Positions 36,275 to 45,177 of a stretch of DNA of 64,000 nt are shown here, piece after piece. Made by a program: the position numbers and the translations under genes. This DNA is from JBHJGP01 sp050331695 (lineage in GTDB: Bacteria; Pseudomonadota; Alphaproteobacteria; Geminicoccales; Geminicoccaceae), in NCBI GenBank assembly GCA_050331695.1, contig JBHJGP010000036.1, forward strand, positions 62,001 to 126,000, in the 5' to 3' direction. The stretch's first letter is position 1. Each line of letters opens with the position of its first letter. The notes below the pieces were generated by a model that was not told the DNA's origin, ran no database searches, and saw only the letters and a list, made by a program, of their open reading frames with translations.

Positions 36275-37834
36275 ATGTCGAGCGATACCGTTCCCGCCAC
36301 CACCGATAATCGGTCTCGAAACCCCACCCCAGGGCTCGCCGAGGCGCCGCTGGCGTTTCGGGCGATGCCCCATTCGATCGAGGCCGAACAAGCGCTCCTC
36401 GGCGCCATCCTCGTTAACAACGAGGCCTATCACCGGGTCTCCGAATTTCTCCGGCACGAGCATTTTTATGAGCCCGTTCATGCCCGGCTGTTCGAGCTGA
36501 TCAGCAAGCGGGTCAGCGAGGGCCATCTGGCCGACCCGGTCACCCTGAAGCGGTTGTTCGACGAGGACGAAACGCTGAAGCCCTATGATGGCGGCAAGTA
36601 TCTGGCCGACATCGCCCGGGCGGCGGAGGCGATCGTCAACGCCGAAGCCTATGGCCGCCTGGTCTTGGACCTGGCGCTCAAGCGAGGTCTGATCCAACTG
36701 GGCGAGGGGGCGGTCGCCAAGGCGTATGATCCGAGCCACGACGAAAGTGGCCGCGAGCAGATCGAACAGGCCGAACGCGGTCTTTATCAACTGGCCGAGG
36801 CCGGCGAGATCGATGGCGATTTCCGGGGCTTTCCAATCGTCTTGCGGAGCGCCATCGATCTGATCGAGGCAGCCTACCACAAGACCGGACAGGTGACCGG
36901 CGTGCCGACCGGCTTGCGCGATCTGGACCAGAAGCTCGCGGGCCTTCAACCCTCCGATCTGGTTGTTCTGGCGGCGCGACCGAGCATGGGAAAATCGGCG
37001 CTCGCCATGACCATCGCCGCCAACGCCGCGGCGGTCCGCGCCGCACCGCGGGATGCCGAAGGCCTCAAAAGCCCCAACTATACGGTCGGCTTCTTTTCGC
37101 TCGAGATGTCAGGGGAACAGCTCGCCACGAGGCTTCTGTCATCCCAGTCCCGGATCAGCTCGGACAAGCTCCGCAAAGGTGACATCGACAAGGATGACCA
37201 CGGCCACAACAATGAGTGGGAGCGGATCATCGAGGCGAGCCAGGCTCTGGCACAGTCACCGCTGTTCATTGACGACACGCCGGCGCTGACCATCGGCGCT
37301 CTCAGGACCCGGGCCCGGCGGCTGAAGAGGCGATACGGTCTGTCGCTGCTGGTGGTCGATTATTTGCAGCTGGTGCGCGGCACGCCCGGCATGAACCAGA
37401 ACAGCCGGGTCCAGGAGATCAGCGAAATCACCCAGACGCTGAAGGCGATCGCCAAGGAGCTGCAGATCCCGGTGCTAGCGCTCTCCCAGCTAAGCCGGGC
37501 GGTTGAGGGCCGTGAGGACAAGCGGCCCCAGCTCTCCGATCTGCGGGAATCCGGCGCTATCGAGCAGGATGCCGACGTGGTCATGTTCATCTACCGCGAT
37601 GAGTATTACCTCTCCCGCCAGGAACCGAAGCAGAAGGACGGGGAAAGCGGCACCGATTTCGATCGGCGCTACCGTGAGTGGACAGAACGCTTGCAGCGGG
37701 CCCACAATAAGGCCGATCTGATCGTGGCCAAACAGCGAAACGGGCCGATCGGCACCGTGACCACCCAGTTCGACGGCGCCTTCGGTCGATTTTACGATCT
37801 CGATCCCTCCGACATGCAAACCTACGGTCGCTGA
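36275..37834 (+). CDS. dnaB: replicative DNA helicase DnaB (519 aa)
   Basis: Hexameric helicase that unwinds DNA at the replication fork. The N-terminal DnaG-interacting domain begins at PHSIEAEQALLGAIL; the RecA-type motor has Walker A ARPSMGKS (234-241), the string FSLEMS, Walker B LLVVDYLQL and DLRESGAIEQDAD. It carries small insertions relative to the common form (NAAAVRAAPRDAEG; KQKDGESGTDFDRRYREW), which are frequent in alphaproteobacteria. It is first of the dnaB-alr-mlaE-mlaF run. Confidence 0.96.
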   Translation: MSSDTVPATTDNRSRNPTPGLAEAPLAFRAMPHSIEAEQALLGAILVNNEAYHRVSEFLRHEHFYEPVHARLFELISKRVSEGHLADPVTLKRLFDEDETLKPYDGGKYLADIARAAEAIVNAEAYGRLVLDLALKRGLIQLGEGAVAKAYDPSHDESGREQIEQAERGLYQLAEAGEIDGDFRGFPIVLRSAIDLIEAAYHKTGQVTGVPTGLRDLDQKLAGLQPSDLVVLAARPSMGKSALAMTIAANAAAVRAAPRDAEGLKSPNYTVGFFSLEMSGEQLATRLLSSQSRISSDKLRKGDIDKDDHGHNNEWERIIEASQALAQSPLFIDDTPALTIGALRTRARRLKRRYGLSLLVVDYLQLVRGTPGMNQNSRVQEISEITQTLKAIAKELQIPVLALSQLSRAVEGREDKRPQLSDLRESGAIEQDADVVMFIYRDEYYLSRQEPKQKDGESGTDFDRRYREWTERLQRAHNKADLIVAKQRNGPIGTVTTQFDGAFGRFYDLDPSDMQTYGR

Positions 37835-37846
37835 CGAGAGCGGCAT

Positions 37847-38935
37847 ATGCGCGCCGTTCTCACCATCGATCTTCACGCCATCCGAGCGAACTACCGAACC
37901 CTCAAGGTGCAGGCTCCACGGGCCGAGGTGGCCGCGGTGCTCAAGGCCGATGGTTACGGTCTGGGTTGCGGGCCGATCGCGGACGCCCTGATCGGAGAAG
38001 GCTGTCGGAGCTTTTTCGTGGCGACGGCGGAAGAAGCCCTAAGCCTTCGATCAAAACGCAAAGGAATAAGAATCCATCTCCTGAACGGTCCGGACGAGCA
38101 GGCCGCACCGGCTCTCGCCGCCAAGAAGGTCACGCCGGTCTTGAACAGCCCCGCTCAGATCGGGCTTTGGGCCAAGACCGCGAAAACCCTTGGTCAAAGG
38201 CTGCCGGCAGCCCTCCATCTGGATACGGGCATGTGCCGGCTGGGGCTGAGCGAACGCGAGCAGTCAGCGCTCGATTTGGATCACATGGACGCGATCGGCA
38301 TCGACCTCATCATGAGCCATTTGGCCTGCGCCGACGAGCCGGGACATGACCTGAACCAGGAGCAACACCAAGCCTTTCTGCAACGCTCGGGTTCATGGCC
38401 GGGCCAGCGCCTTAGCCTCGCCAATTCGGCCGGCATTTTTCTAAGCTGCAGCTTCCATTTCGACCTGGTTCGGCCCGGCATCGCCCTTTTTGGCGGCAAC
38501 CCCATACCGGAACATCCGAACCCGATGAGCGGCGTGGTCACGATCAGCGCGCCGATCCTGCAAATCCATCAGGTGACGAAGGCCGGCAGCGTCGGCTACG
38601 GCGCGAGCTATCGAACCAAACCGGGCATGCGCATCGCCACACTCGGCATCGGCTACGCCGACGGGGTATTGAGGCAGGCGTCCAATCGGGCTACAGCCAC
38701 ACTTCGTGACTGGCCGGTGCCGTTTGCCGGGCGGGTATCGATGGATCTGATTGGCGTCGACGTGACGGACGTGCCTGAGACCGTCCTGGCGCAGACCAAC
38801 GAGGTGACGCTTTTGGCGGGTGATGACGGCATAGATCGCATGGCGGCGGCCGCGAATACGATCCCTTACGAGGTGCTGACCCGTCTGGGGCCGCGGCTTG
38901 AACGTCGCTACGTCAATGGCGCTGCTTCTGCATGA
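37847..38935 (+). CDS. alr: alanine racemase (362 aa)
   Basis: PLP enzyme that makes D-alanine for peptidoglycan. The Schiff-base lysine is Lys33 (VLKADGYGLG); Tyr251 (GYGASYR) is the second catalytic base. It has the typical TIM-barrel plus beta domain (RVSMDLIGVDVTD). Length normal. Twelve bases after dnaB, and its stop overlaps the mlaE start (ATGA), so all are likely one transcript. The dnaB-alr pairing is common in bacteria. Confidence 0.96.
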   Translation: MRAVLTIDLHAIRANYRTLKVQAPRAEVAAVLKADGYGLGCGPIADALIGEGCRSFFVATAEEALSLRSKRKGIRIHLLNGPDEQAAPALAAKKVTPVLNSPAQIGLWAKTAKTLGQRLPAALHLDTGMCRLGLSEREQSALDLDHMDAIGIDLIMSHLACADEPGHDLNQEQHQAFLQRSGSWPGQRLSLANSAGIFLSCSFHFDLVRPGIALFGGNPIPEHPNPMSGVVTISAPILQIHQVTKAGSVGYGASYRTKPGMRIATLGIGYADGVLRQASNRATATLRDWPVPFAGRVSMDLIGVDVTDVPETVLAQTNEVTLLAGDDGIDRMAAAANTIPYEVLTRLGPRLERRYVNGAASA

Positions 38936-39708
38936 CCGTTAATCCTCTGGCCCTCGTCGGCCATCTGTTTCTGTCGATCGCCCATGCCATCGGCCAGATC
39001 CTGAGCTTCGCCATCACCTCGATAGCGCGCGGCCTGACGCCGCCCTATTTTCCGCGCCAGGTGCTGCGGCAGATGGTCGACATCGGCTATTACTCGCTGC
39101 CGGTGGTGGGCCTCACCGCGATCTTCACAGGCATGGTCCTGGCGCTGCAGAGCTACACCGGCTTCTCGCGGTTCGAAGCGGAGAGCGCTGTCGCGACCAT
39201 CGTCGTTCTGTCGATGACCCGCGAGCTCGGACCCGTGCTCGCCGGCTTGATGGTCGCCGGTCGCGTCGGCGCCTCGATGGCAGCCGAACTCGGCACCATG
39301 CGCGTGACCGAGCAGATCGATGCGCTGACCACTTTGTCGACCGACCCCTACCGTTATCTGGTAATGCCCCGGATCGTGGCCGGTTTGCTCATGTTGCCGG
39401 TGCTGGTGCTTGTCGCAGACATTATCGGCGTCTTGGGCGGCTTTCTCGTGGGCGTCTATAAGCTGGGCTTCGGCCCTGTGGAGTATCTCAACAGCACGTT
39501 TGAGTTTCTAGTTACCGAGGACGTCGTCTCTGGGTTGGTGAAGGCCGCGGTATTCGGCTTTCTGGTGGCGCTCATGGGATGTTACCAGGGATACTATTCG
39601 GGCCGCGGCGCCCAGGGCGTCGGTGCGGCGACGACCCGGGCAGTGGTCTCCGCCTCGATCCTCATCCTCACCGCCAACTATGTCGTCACGGAACTGTTCT
39701 TCAGCTGA
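38932..39708 (+). CDS. mlaE: phospholipid ABC transporter permease MlaE (258 aa)
   Basis: Inner-membrane permease of the Mla/Mce system that moves phospholipids between inner and outer membranes. It has five to six helices and the MlaE strings LPVVGLTAIFTGMVLALQ, RELGPVLAGLMVAGRVG and MAAELGTMRVTEQIDAL. It overlaps alr by four bases and mlaF by one. The MCE-domain partner (mlaD) is not encoded next to it. Confidence 0.95.
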   Translation: MTVNPLALVGHLFLSIAHAIGQILSFAITSIARGLTPPYFPRQVLRQMVDIGYYSLPVVGLTAIFTGMVLALQSYTGFSRFEAESAVATIVVLSMTRELGPVLAGLMVAGRVGASMAAELGTMRVTEQIDALTTLSTDPYRYLVMPRIVAGLLMLPVLVLVADIIGVLGGFLVGVYKLGFGPVEYLNSTFEFLVTEDVVSGLVKAAVFGFLVALMGCYQGYYSGRGAQGVGAATTRAVVSASILILTANYVVTELFFS

Positions 39709-40478
39709 TGAGCCAGCCCAAAATCCAGATCCGAGACCTGCACAAGAGCTTCGGCTCCAAGCATGTTTTGCGCGGTGTCGACCTCGACGTCGAGGCGGGC
39801 CAGTCGATCGTCGTCATCGGCGGATCGGGATCGGGCAAATCGGTCCTGATCAAATCCATTCTGGGTCTGGTCACGCCAGAAAGCGGCTCGATCAAGATTG
39901 ACGGCGAGGAGTTGCTCGGCAGCAGCTCCTCGCTCGCCCGGGCTCGGACAAAATGCGGGATGTTGTTCCAGGGGGCCGCCCTGTTCGACAGTCTTCACGT
40001 TTGGGAGAACGTCGCCTTCGGGCTTCTTCAAGGTAAAAAACTGGCGAGAGACGAGGCCAGGAACAAGGCGATCGAGACGCTGGGCCGCGTCGGGCTTTCG
40101 GCGAACGTCGCCGACCTTTTTCCGGCGGAGCTGTCGGGCGGCATGCAAAAACGCGTGGGCCTCGCCCGGGCCGTCGCCACCGATCCGGAAATCATCTTCT
40201 TCGACGAGCCGACCACCGGCCTGGATCCGATCATGGCCGACGTCATCAACGACCTGATCCGTGAGGCGGTCCGGGATCTGGGTGCCACCGCTTTTTCCAT
40301 CAGCCACGACATGGCGAGCGTGCGCAAGATCGCCGATCGTGTGGCCATGCTCTATGGCGGCAAGATCCAATGGCAGGGACCGGTCTCCGAAATCGAGGAG
40401 AGCCAGGACGCCTACGTCGATCAGTTCATCCACGGCAAGGCCGAGGGTCCGATCACCCAGGATTTGCTGACGGCCTAG
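39708..40478 (+). CDS. mlaF: phospholipid ABC transporter ATPase MlaF (256 aa)
   Basis: ATPase subunit that powers MlaE. It has Walker A GGSGSGKS, signature LSGGMQKR (the Met-Gln-Lys form typical of Mla/Mce ATPases), Walker B IIFFDEPTTGLDP and H-loop SHDMASV. The start ATG overlaps the mlaE stop as TGATG. Last gene of the dnaB operon; a weak hairpin with a short T run follows (40537-40557). Confidence 0.95.
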   Translation: MSQPKIQIRDLHKSFGSKHVLRGVDLDVEAGQSIVVIGGSGSGKSVLIKSILGLVTPESGSIKIDGEELLGSSSSLARARTKCGMLFQGAALFDSLHVWENVAFGLLQGKKLARDEARNKAIETLGRVGLSANVADLFPAELSGGMQKRVGLARAVATDPEIIFFDEPTTGLDPIMADVINDLIREAVRDLGATAFSISHDMASVRKIADRVAMLYGGKIQWQGPVSEIEESQDAYVDQFIHGKAEGPITQDLLTA

Positions 40479-40536
40479 TGGTGTCCCCCCGTACCACGAG
40501 CCGCGATCGAAATAGGCGCCGCCGAACGTCATTTTT

Positions 40537-40557
40537 GAAAACCTAAGGGTTGTTTTC
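40537..40557 (+). terminator. possible weak terminator after mlaF
   Basis: AACC-TAAG-GGTT, flanked by GAAA before and GTTTTC after, can form a short hairpin followed by a four-T run about 60 bases after the mlaF stop. The stem is short, so this is only a candidate end of the dnaB-alr-mlaEF transcript. Confidence 0.3.
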
Positions 40558-40603
40558 CGACTTAGTGATTCCGCGTATCCAGATACTGTGATATACGCAA
40601 CAG

Positions 40604-40740
40604 CGTTGCTCCTCGGGGCCTTCTAACCTCAGGGTAGGTGCTGGACGGAGCAGGTTCAGGTGGAAGCTTAAGCCACCGTTCCCGGTCTGGTCCGGTTGTC
40701 CGTCGTCCGGCGCGCGGCCGATCTTCCAGGGGTTTTGTTT
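40604..40740 (+). ncRNA. candidate structured RNA between mlaF and a 52-residue gene
   Basis: The 311-base gap 40479-40789 has no good frame. TTCCGC (40569-40574), 17 bases, then TATACG (40592-40597) reads as a sigma-70-type promoter. Downstream are nested pairings: TGCTCC (40607-40612) with GGAGCA (40647-40652), an inner CTAACC/GGGTAG hairpin (40623-40637), a GGTGG/CCACC hairpin (40659-40677), and a late T-rich run near 40732-40740. It could be a free small RNA (a 6S-like RNA is one option) or a 5' leader. No family could be assigned. Confidence 0.35.
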
Positions 40741-40789
40741 CGGGAGAAAACGCCGTGAGTGCGGATGGCCTTGATCCGAGGAGGCGGCG

Positions 40790-40948
40790 ATGTCCGCGAC
40801 GAGCAGCTACCATTTCGATCTAGCCCGATCCCTCGTTGAAAGCTGCGGCTACAAGGAGGCGATCTACTTCTGCCAGAACAATCACTGGGCAGGGGTCCTG
40901 GCGGCGATCCTCCACCTGTACGGCACGGGCCCCAGCCAGGCTCTCTAA
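40790..40948 (+). CDS. small conserved-looking protein (52 aa)
   Basis: A very strong ribosome binding site (GAGGAGG, six bases before ATG) starts a 52-codon frame. The product has MSATSSYHFDLARSL, then CGYKEAIYFCQNNHW and AAILHLYG. It carries two Cys (19 and 28), several aromatic residues and no signal or clear membrane helix. It lies between the candidate RNA and radA. The spacing of the ribosome site and the composition make it likely real. Function unknown. Confidence 0.65.
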   Translation: MSATSSYHFDLARSLVESCGYKEAIYFCQNNHWAGVLAAILHLYGTGPSQAL

Positions 40949-41069
40949 CCGGCGTCGCCTGTCGACGCTGGCCTCAGGGGCGATTCGCGGCTTCGAGCGA
41001 AAAAAGCTCGCGCAAAACTCTTGAGTGAAAACCCACCCGGTCGCATTAACGCGAGCCACGGAGGGTGGG

Positions 41070-42434
41070 TTGGCCAAAGCTTCGACACAATACGTCTGTA
41101 GTGCCTGCGGCGCGACCAGCGCCAAGTGGGCGGGCCGCTGCGATGCCTGCGGCGCGTGGAACACGCTCCACGAGGAACAGCAGGTCGCCGCCCGGATCGG
41201 CCGGTCCCAGGCCGCCGGCAAGGCCGCCTCGACGCTTCACTTTACGAGCCTTGACGATGACGAGGATCCGCCGGCCCGGATGCAAACCCGGATCATTGAG
41301 TTCGACCGCGTTCTCGGCGGCGGCATCGTGCCGGGCTCGGCGCTGCTCATAGGCGGCGATCCTGGCATCGGCAAATCGACATTGATGCTGCAGACAGCAG
41401 CGGCCCTCGCGGGCACCGGCCAGAAGGTAGCTTACGTCAGCGGCGAGGAATCGGTTCAACAGATCCGCCTTCGCGCCCGCCGGCTTGGCGTCGCCGACGA
41501 GGCTGTGCGGTTGGCGGCGGGCACCGTTCTGGGCGAAATCCTGGATGCCTTGGCCCGCGAGCCGGAACTCCGGGCGGTCATGATCGATTCCATTCAGACG
41601 GTTTATCACGACGGCCTGGACGCGGCGCCCGGCACCGTCAGCCAGTTGCGGGCCGCGGCCGATACGCTGATCCGCTTCGCCAAGCAGCGGGAGATCGTCC
41701 TGTTTCTGGTCGGCCACGTCACCAAGGACGGACAGATCGCTGGCCCGCGGGTGTTGGAACACATGGTCGACACGGTTCTTTATTTCGAAGGCGAGCGCAG
41801 CCATCAGTTCCGCATCCTGCGGGCGGTGAAAAACCGCTTCGGCGCGGCCAACGAGATCGGCGTGTTCGAGATGCGCGATATCGGCCTGGTCGAGGTACCC
41901 AATCCCTCGGCTCTTTTTTTGGACGAGCGCGACGCCACCAGCGCCGGCAGCGTTGTGTTTGCCGGCATCGAGGGATCGAGACCGCTGTTGGTGGAGATCC
42001 AGGCGTTGGTGGCGCCCACATCCCTCGGCACGCCGCGCCGCGCCACCGTCGGCTGGGACGGCAGCCGGCTCGCCATGTTGCTGGCGGTCCTCGAGACAAG
42101 GGCCGGTCTGCGGCTGGGGGGATCGGACGTGTACCTCAATGTGGCCGGTGGTATCCGCATTCAGGAACCGGCGGCCGATCTCGCGGTTGCCGCGGCGTTG
42201 GTGTCGGCGGCATCTGGCCGGCCCCTGCCCGAACGCCACGTGGTTTTCGGCGAAGTCGGCCTCGGTGGCGAGGTAAGGCCAGTGGCTCTTACCGAGGCGA
42301 GGCTGAAGGAGGCCTCCAAGCTCGGTTTCGACCGTGCGCTCATGCCGCGCCGGCGATCGGAATCAGATGACGGCTCGACCGGCATCGCTAGGATTGGACA
42401 GCTTCCGACGGTGCTCGACACCGGCATAGAATAG
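41070..42434 (+). CDS. radA: DNA repair protein RadA (454 aa)
   Basis: RecA-related branch-migration protein (Sms). It has an N-terminal zinc finger with Cys10, Cys13, Cys24 and Cys27 (CSACG and CDACG), Walker A GGDPGIGKST (about 95-104), the RadA-specific KNRFG motif (AVKNRFGAANEIGVFEM) and a C-terminal Lon-like domain (GSDVYLNVAGGIR). The start is TTG at 41070 with GGAGG just upstream, giving the usual MAKxxTQYVC start. The frame's earlier GTG at 41025 is less likely. Confidence 0.94.
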   Translation: MAKASTQYVCSACGATSAKWAGRCDACGAWNTLHEEQQVAARIGRSQAAGKAASTLHFTSLDDDEDPPARMQTRIIEFDRVLGGGIVPGSALLIGGDPGIGKSTLMLQTAAALAGTGQKVAYVSGEESVQQIRLRARRLGVADEAVRLAAGTVLGEILDALAREPELRAVMIDSIQTVYHDGLDAAPGTVSQLRAAADTLIRFAKQREIVLFLVGHVTKDGQIAGPRVLEHMVDTVLYFEGERSHQFRILRAVKNRFGAANEIGVFEMRDIGLVEVPNPSALFLDERDATSAGSVVFAGIEGSRPLLVEIQALVAPTSLGTPRRATVGWDGSRLAMLLAVLETRAGLRLGGSDVYLNVAGGIRIQEPAADLAVAAALVSAASGRPLPERHVVFGEVGLGGEVRPVALTEARLKEASKLGFDRALMPRRRSESDDGSTGIARIGQLPTVLDTGIE

Positions 42435-42444
42435 GAGATTGCGG

Positions 42445-43026
42445 GTGGACCCGAGCGAATGGGATCGCTGGTTGCGGGAAACATTGCCCGTCGGCCTGAC
42501 CTTGTTGGATCTGGCGGTGATTGCGGTCGTCTTGATTTCCGTGGCGCTGGCCATCAATCGGGGCGTGGTGCGCGAGCTTCTGGTCATCGCCGCTTGGGTC
42601 GGCGCCGGTCTCGCCGGCTATTTCTTCTACGAGCCCGTGCAAACCGCGTTGGAGCCGCATCTCGATGGCCCGGCCGTCCTCGTTGCCGCCACCGCCATTC
42701 TGGTCTTCCTGGTGCCTCTCTTGGTTCTCAAGATCGTCGGCTATCGGATCGCCCGGGCGGTGGAAGACAGTCCCGCAGGTGGCCTCGACCGGTTGCTTGG
42801 CATCGCGTTCGGCGCGCTTCGGGGCGCGGCTCTGGCCTGCCTGGGTTACTTCGCGCTGATCACCGTGCTGCCGGGTGACGAACCGCCCGGATGGATTAAA
42901 GAAGCGCGCCTGAAACCCTATCTGGATGAAGGACTGGCGATGATCGACCGGGTTTTGCCGGATCTGCCGGAACCAACCGAGGAGAGCGAGCAAGCGGCGA
43001 TGACGATGGGCCCGACGCTTGGCTGA
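42445..43026 (+). CDS. cvpA: CvpA family membrane protein (193 aa)
   Basis: Small polytopic inner-membrane protein, CvpA family (colicin V production), about four helices: LLDLAVIAVVLISVALAI, then VVRELLVIAAWVGAGLAGY, AVLVAATAILVFLVPLLVL and a last one around 130-145. GTG at 42445 with AGGAG seven bases upstream; that site overlaps the radA stop. It lies directly before purF, the same order as in E. coli and many alphaproteobacteria. Biochemical role still unclear in the family. Confidence 0.9.
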   Translation: MDPSEWDRWLRETLPVGLTLLDLAVIAVVLISVALAINRGVVRELLVIAAWVGAGLAGYFFYEPVQTALEPHLDGPAVLVAATAILVFLVPLLVLKIVGYRIARAVEDSPAGGLDRLLGIAFGALRGAALACLGYFALITVLPGDEPPGWIKEARLKPYLDEGLAMIDRVLPDLPEPTEESEQAAMTMGPTLG

Positions 43027-44458
43027 GCCCGACAAGTTCCAGGACGAATGCGGTGTTTTCGGCATCTTCGGCCATGACGACGCCTCGGCCCTGACGGCGC
43101 TGGGCCTGCACGCGCTTCAGCATCGGGGCCAGGAGGCGGCCGGTATCGTCAGTTGCGACGGCCACCAGTTCTTCAGCCACCGGGTGCGCGGCCTGGTCGG
43201 CGACAACTTCTCCGAGAGCCGGGTCATCGACACGTTACCCGGCGGCCAGGCAGTCGGGCACGTCCGCTACGCCACCACGGGCGCCACGATGATCCGCAAC
43301 ATACAGCCCTTTTTCGCCGAGCTGGCCGCCGGCGGTTTGGCCATCGCACACAATGGCAATATCACCAACGCTCTGCACCAGCGAAGCGATCTGGTCGCCG
43401 AAGGATCCTTGTTCCAGTCGACCACGGACACGGAGGTGATCGTTCATCTGGTGGCTCGAAGCCGGGCCGAAGCCGTGGTCGATCGGCTGATCGAGAGCTT
43501 GTCCGTGATCGAGGGGGCCTATTCGCTGGTGGCGCTGTCCGAAGACGCGCTGATCGGCGCCCGAGATCCGTTGGGCGTGCGGCCCCTGGTGCTGGGCAGC
43601 CTCGAAGGGGCCGGTATCCTGGCCTCGGAAAGCTGCGCGCTCGACATTCTCGGCGCGACATACGTCCGCGAGATCGAGCCCGGTGAGATGGTGATCGTCG
43701 ATCGCCACGGCATCACCAGCCTGCACCCGTTTCCGCCGATGGCCCAACGGTTCTGCGTGTTTGAATATGTCTATTTCGCGAGGCCCGACAGCAAGGTCGA
43801 GGGGCGAGGGGTTTATGAAGTCCGGAAACGGATCGGCGCCGAACTGGCCAGGGAAAGCCCGCTGGAGATCGATGTCGTTGTGCCGGTTCCCGACAGCGGG
43901 GTTCCAGCGTCGATCGGCTACGCCCAGGCCTGCGGCAAGCCCTTCGAGTTCGGGATCATCAGAAATCACTATGTGGGCCGAACCTTCATCCAACCCACCG
44001 ATTCCATTCGCCATCTGGGGGTCAAGCTGAAGCATTCGGCGAACCAGGCGGTCCTGGCCGATAAGAGGGTCGTTCTCATCGACGATTCCATCGTCCGGGG
44101 CACCACATCGACCAAGATCGTCGCCATGGTCCGGGCTGCGGGTGCCCGCGAGGTCCATATGCGGATCGCCAGCCCGCCGACTACCCATTCCTGCTTTTAC
44201 GGCGTCGATACACCGGAGCGGCACAAATTGCTGGCGGCGCAGCACAGCGTCGACGACATGGCGCGGATCATCGGCGTGGATTCCCTGGCCTTCATCTCGC
44301 TGGATGGCCTCTATCGGGCAACCCACGGTAAAAATCGCGAAGCGCACGCGCCTGCTTTTTGTGATGCCTGCTTTACCGGCGACTATCCGACCCGTCTCGC
44401 CGACCAGGAAGCGCCCGACTTCAGCCACCGCCAGCTCAACCTGCTCGAGCAAGTCTGA
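43019..44458 (+). CDS. purF: amidophosphoribosyltransferase PurF (479 aa)
   Basis: First committed step of purine synthesis: PRPP plus glutamine gives phosphoribosylamine. It is an Ntn hydrolase with a short propeptide; Cys11 (DECGVFGIFG) becomes the N-terminal nucleophile after cleavage. The PRPP-binding motif is VVLIDDSIVRGTTS. The only usable start is TTG at 43019, overlapping cvpA by eight bases; an in-frame stop lies just upstream. The next gene starts within its stop (TGATG). Confidence 0.95.
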   Translation: MAEPDKFQDECGVFGIFGHDDASALTALGLHALQHRGQEAAGIVSCDGHQFFSHRVRGLVGDNFSESRVIDTLPGGQAVGHVRYATTGATMIRNIQPFFAELAAGGLAIAHNGNITNALHQRSDLVAEGSLFQSTTDTEVIVHLVARSRAEAVVDRLIESLSVIEGAYSLVALSEDALIGARDPLGVRPLVLGSLEGAGILASESCALDILGATYVREIEPGEMVIVDRHGITSLHPFPPMAQRFCVFEYVYFARPDSKVEGRGVYEVRKRIGAELARESPLEIDVVVPVPDSGVPASIGYAQACGKPFEFGIIRNHYVGRTFIQPTDSIRHLGVKLKHSANQAVLADKRVVLIDDSIVRGTTSTKIVAMVRAAGAREVHMRIASPPTTHSCFYGVDTPERHKLLAAQHSVDDMARIIGVDSLAFISLDGLYRATHGKNREAHAPAFCDACFTGDYPTRLADQEAPDFSHRQLNLLEQV

Positions 44459-45177
44459 TGACGACACCGCCCCTGGCCGATCGCATCATTCTGATCACTG
44501 GCGCCAGCCGCGGTCTAGGTCGCGCCGTGGCGGTCGCCTGCGCGGGAAGGGGCGCGCAGGTCATCTGCGTGGCGAGGACTCAGGGCGGTCTCGAAGAAAC
44601 CGATGATCTGGTGAAAGACGCGGGCGGGATGCCGGCCGTCCTGGTGCCGATGGACCTGCGGCAAAGCCCGTCGGTCGAGACCCTGGGTGCTGCCATAGCC
44701 GAGCGCTTCGGCCGGCTCGACGGTCTGGTTTCGGCGGCGGGTCAGCTGGGTGAGCTTTCCCCGATCGCACACCTGCAGCCCAAGGTCTTGGCAGCGAGCG
44801 TCGAGCTTTTGCTTCTGGTTAATCACCGACTGATACGCTCGTTCGACCCGCTGCTGAGGGCCGCCAGCGAAGCGCGGGCCGTCTTCGTCACAGGCTCGGC
44901 CACCGCCGCCGATCGCCCGTTCTGGTCGGCCTTCGCCGCGAGCTGCGCCGGCCTCGACGCTCTCGTTCGGGCTTATGCCGCCGAAACCGCGAAAACATCT
45001 CTCAAGGTCAATGCTTACGATCCGGGGCCGATGCGGACCCGCCTGAGAGCAGCCGCCTATCCGGGGGAGGCGACAGAGCGGGTGCCGATGCCTGAAGAAA
45101 AGGTGGCGGGACTGCTGACGCTTCTGGGGCCCGATTGCCCCTGCCACGGGCAGCGCATCATCTCACCGCCGGCCTGA
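44458..45177 (+). CDS. SDR-fold protein with replaced catalytic residues (239 aa)
   Basis: YciK-like SDR fold: cofactor motif TGASRGLG (14-21) and Ser147 (VTGSAT) are kept. The catalytic Tyr and Lys are Phe159 and Cys163 (FAASC in place of YAASK), and the usual NNAG is SAAG (92-95). Codons are clear TTC and TGC. This predicts loss of dehydrogenase activity or a non-catalytic role, unless the sequence contains errors. It starts on the purF stop, so it is probably co-transcribed, and it converges with der, overlapping by 15 bases. Confidence 0.85.
   Translation: MTTPPLADRIILITGASRGLGRAVAVACAGRGAQVICVARTQGGLEETDDLVKDAGGMPAVLVPMDLRQSPSVETLGAAIAERFGRLDGLVSAAGQLGELSPIAHLQPKVLAASVELLLLVNHRLIRSFDPLLRAASEARAVFVTGSATAADRPFWSAFAASCAGLDALVRAYAAETAKTSLKVNAYDPGPMRTRLRAAAYPGEATERVPMPEEKVAGLLTLLGPDCPCHGQRIISPPA

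Noticed and set aside
40601..40740. Firm 6S RNA call
   Set aside because: Local pairings exist, but I could not show the closing stem and central bubble of 6S RNA, and the usual fau/zapA neighbours are absent; listed only as a candidate structured RNA.
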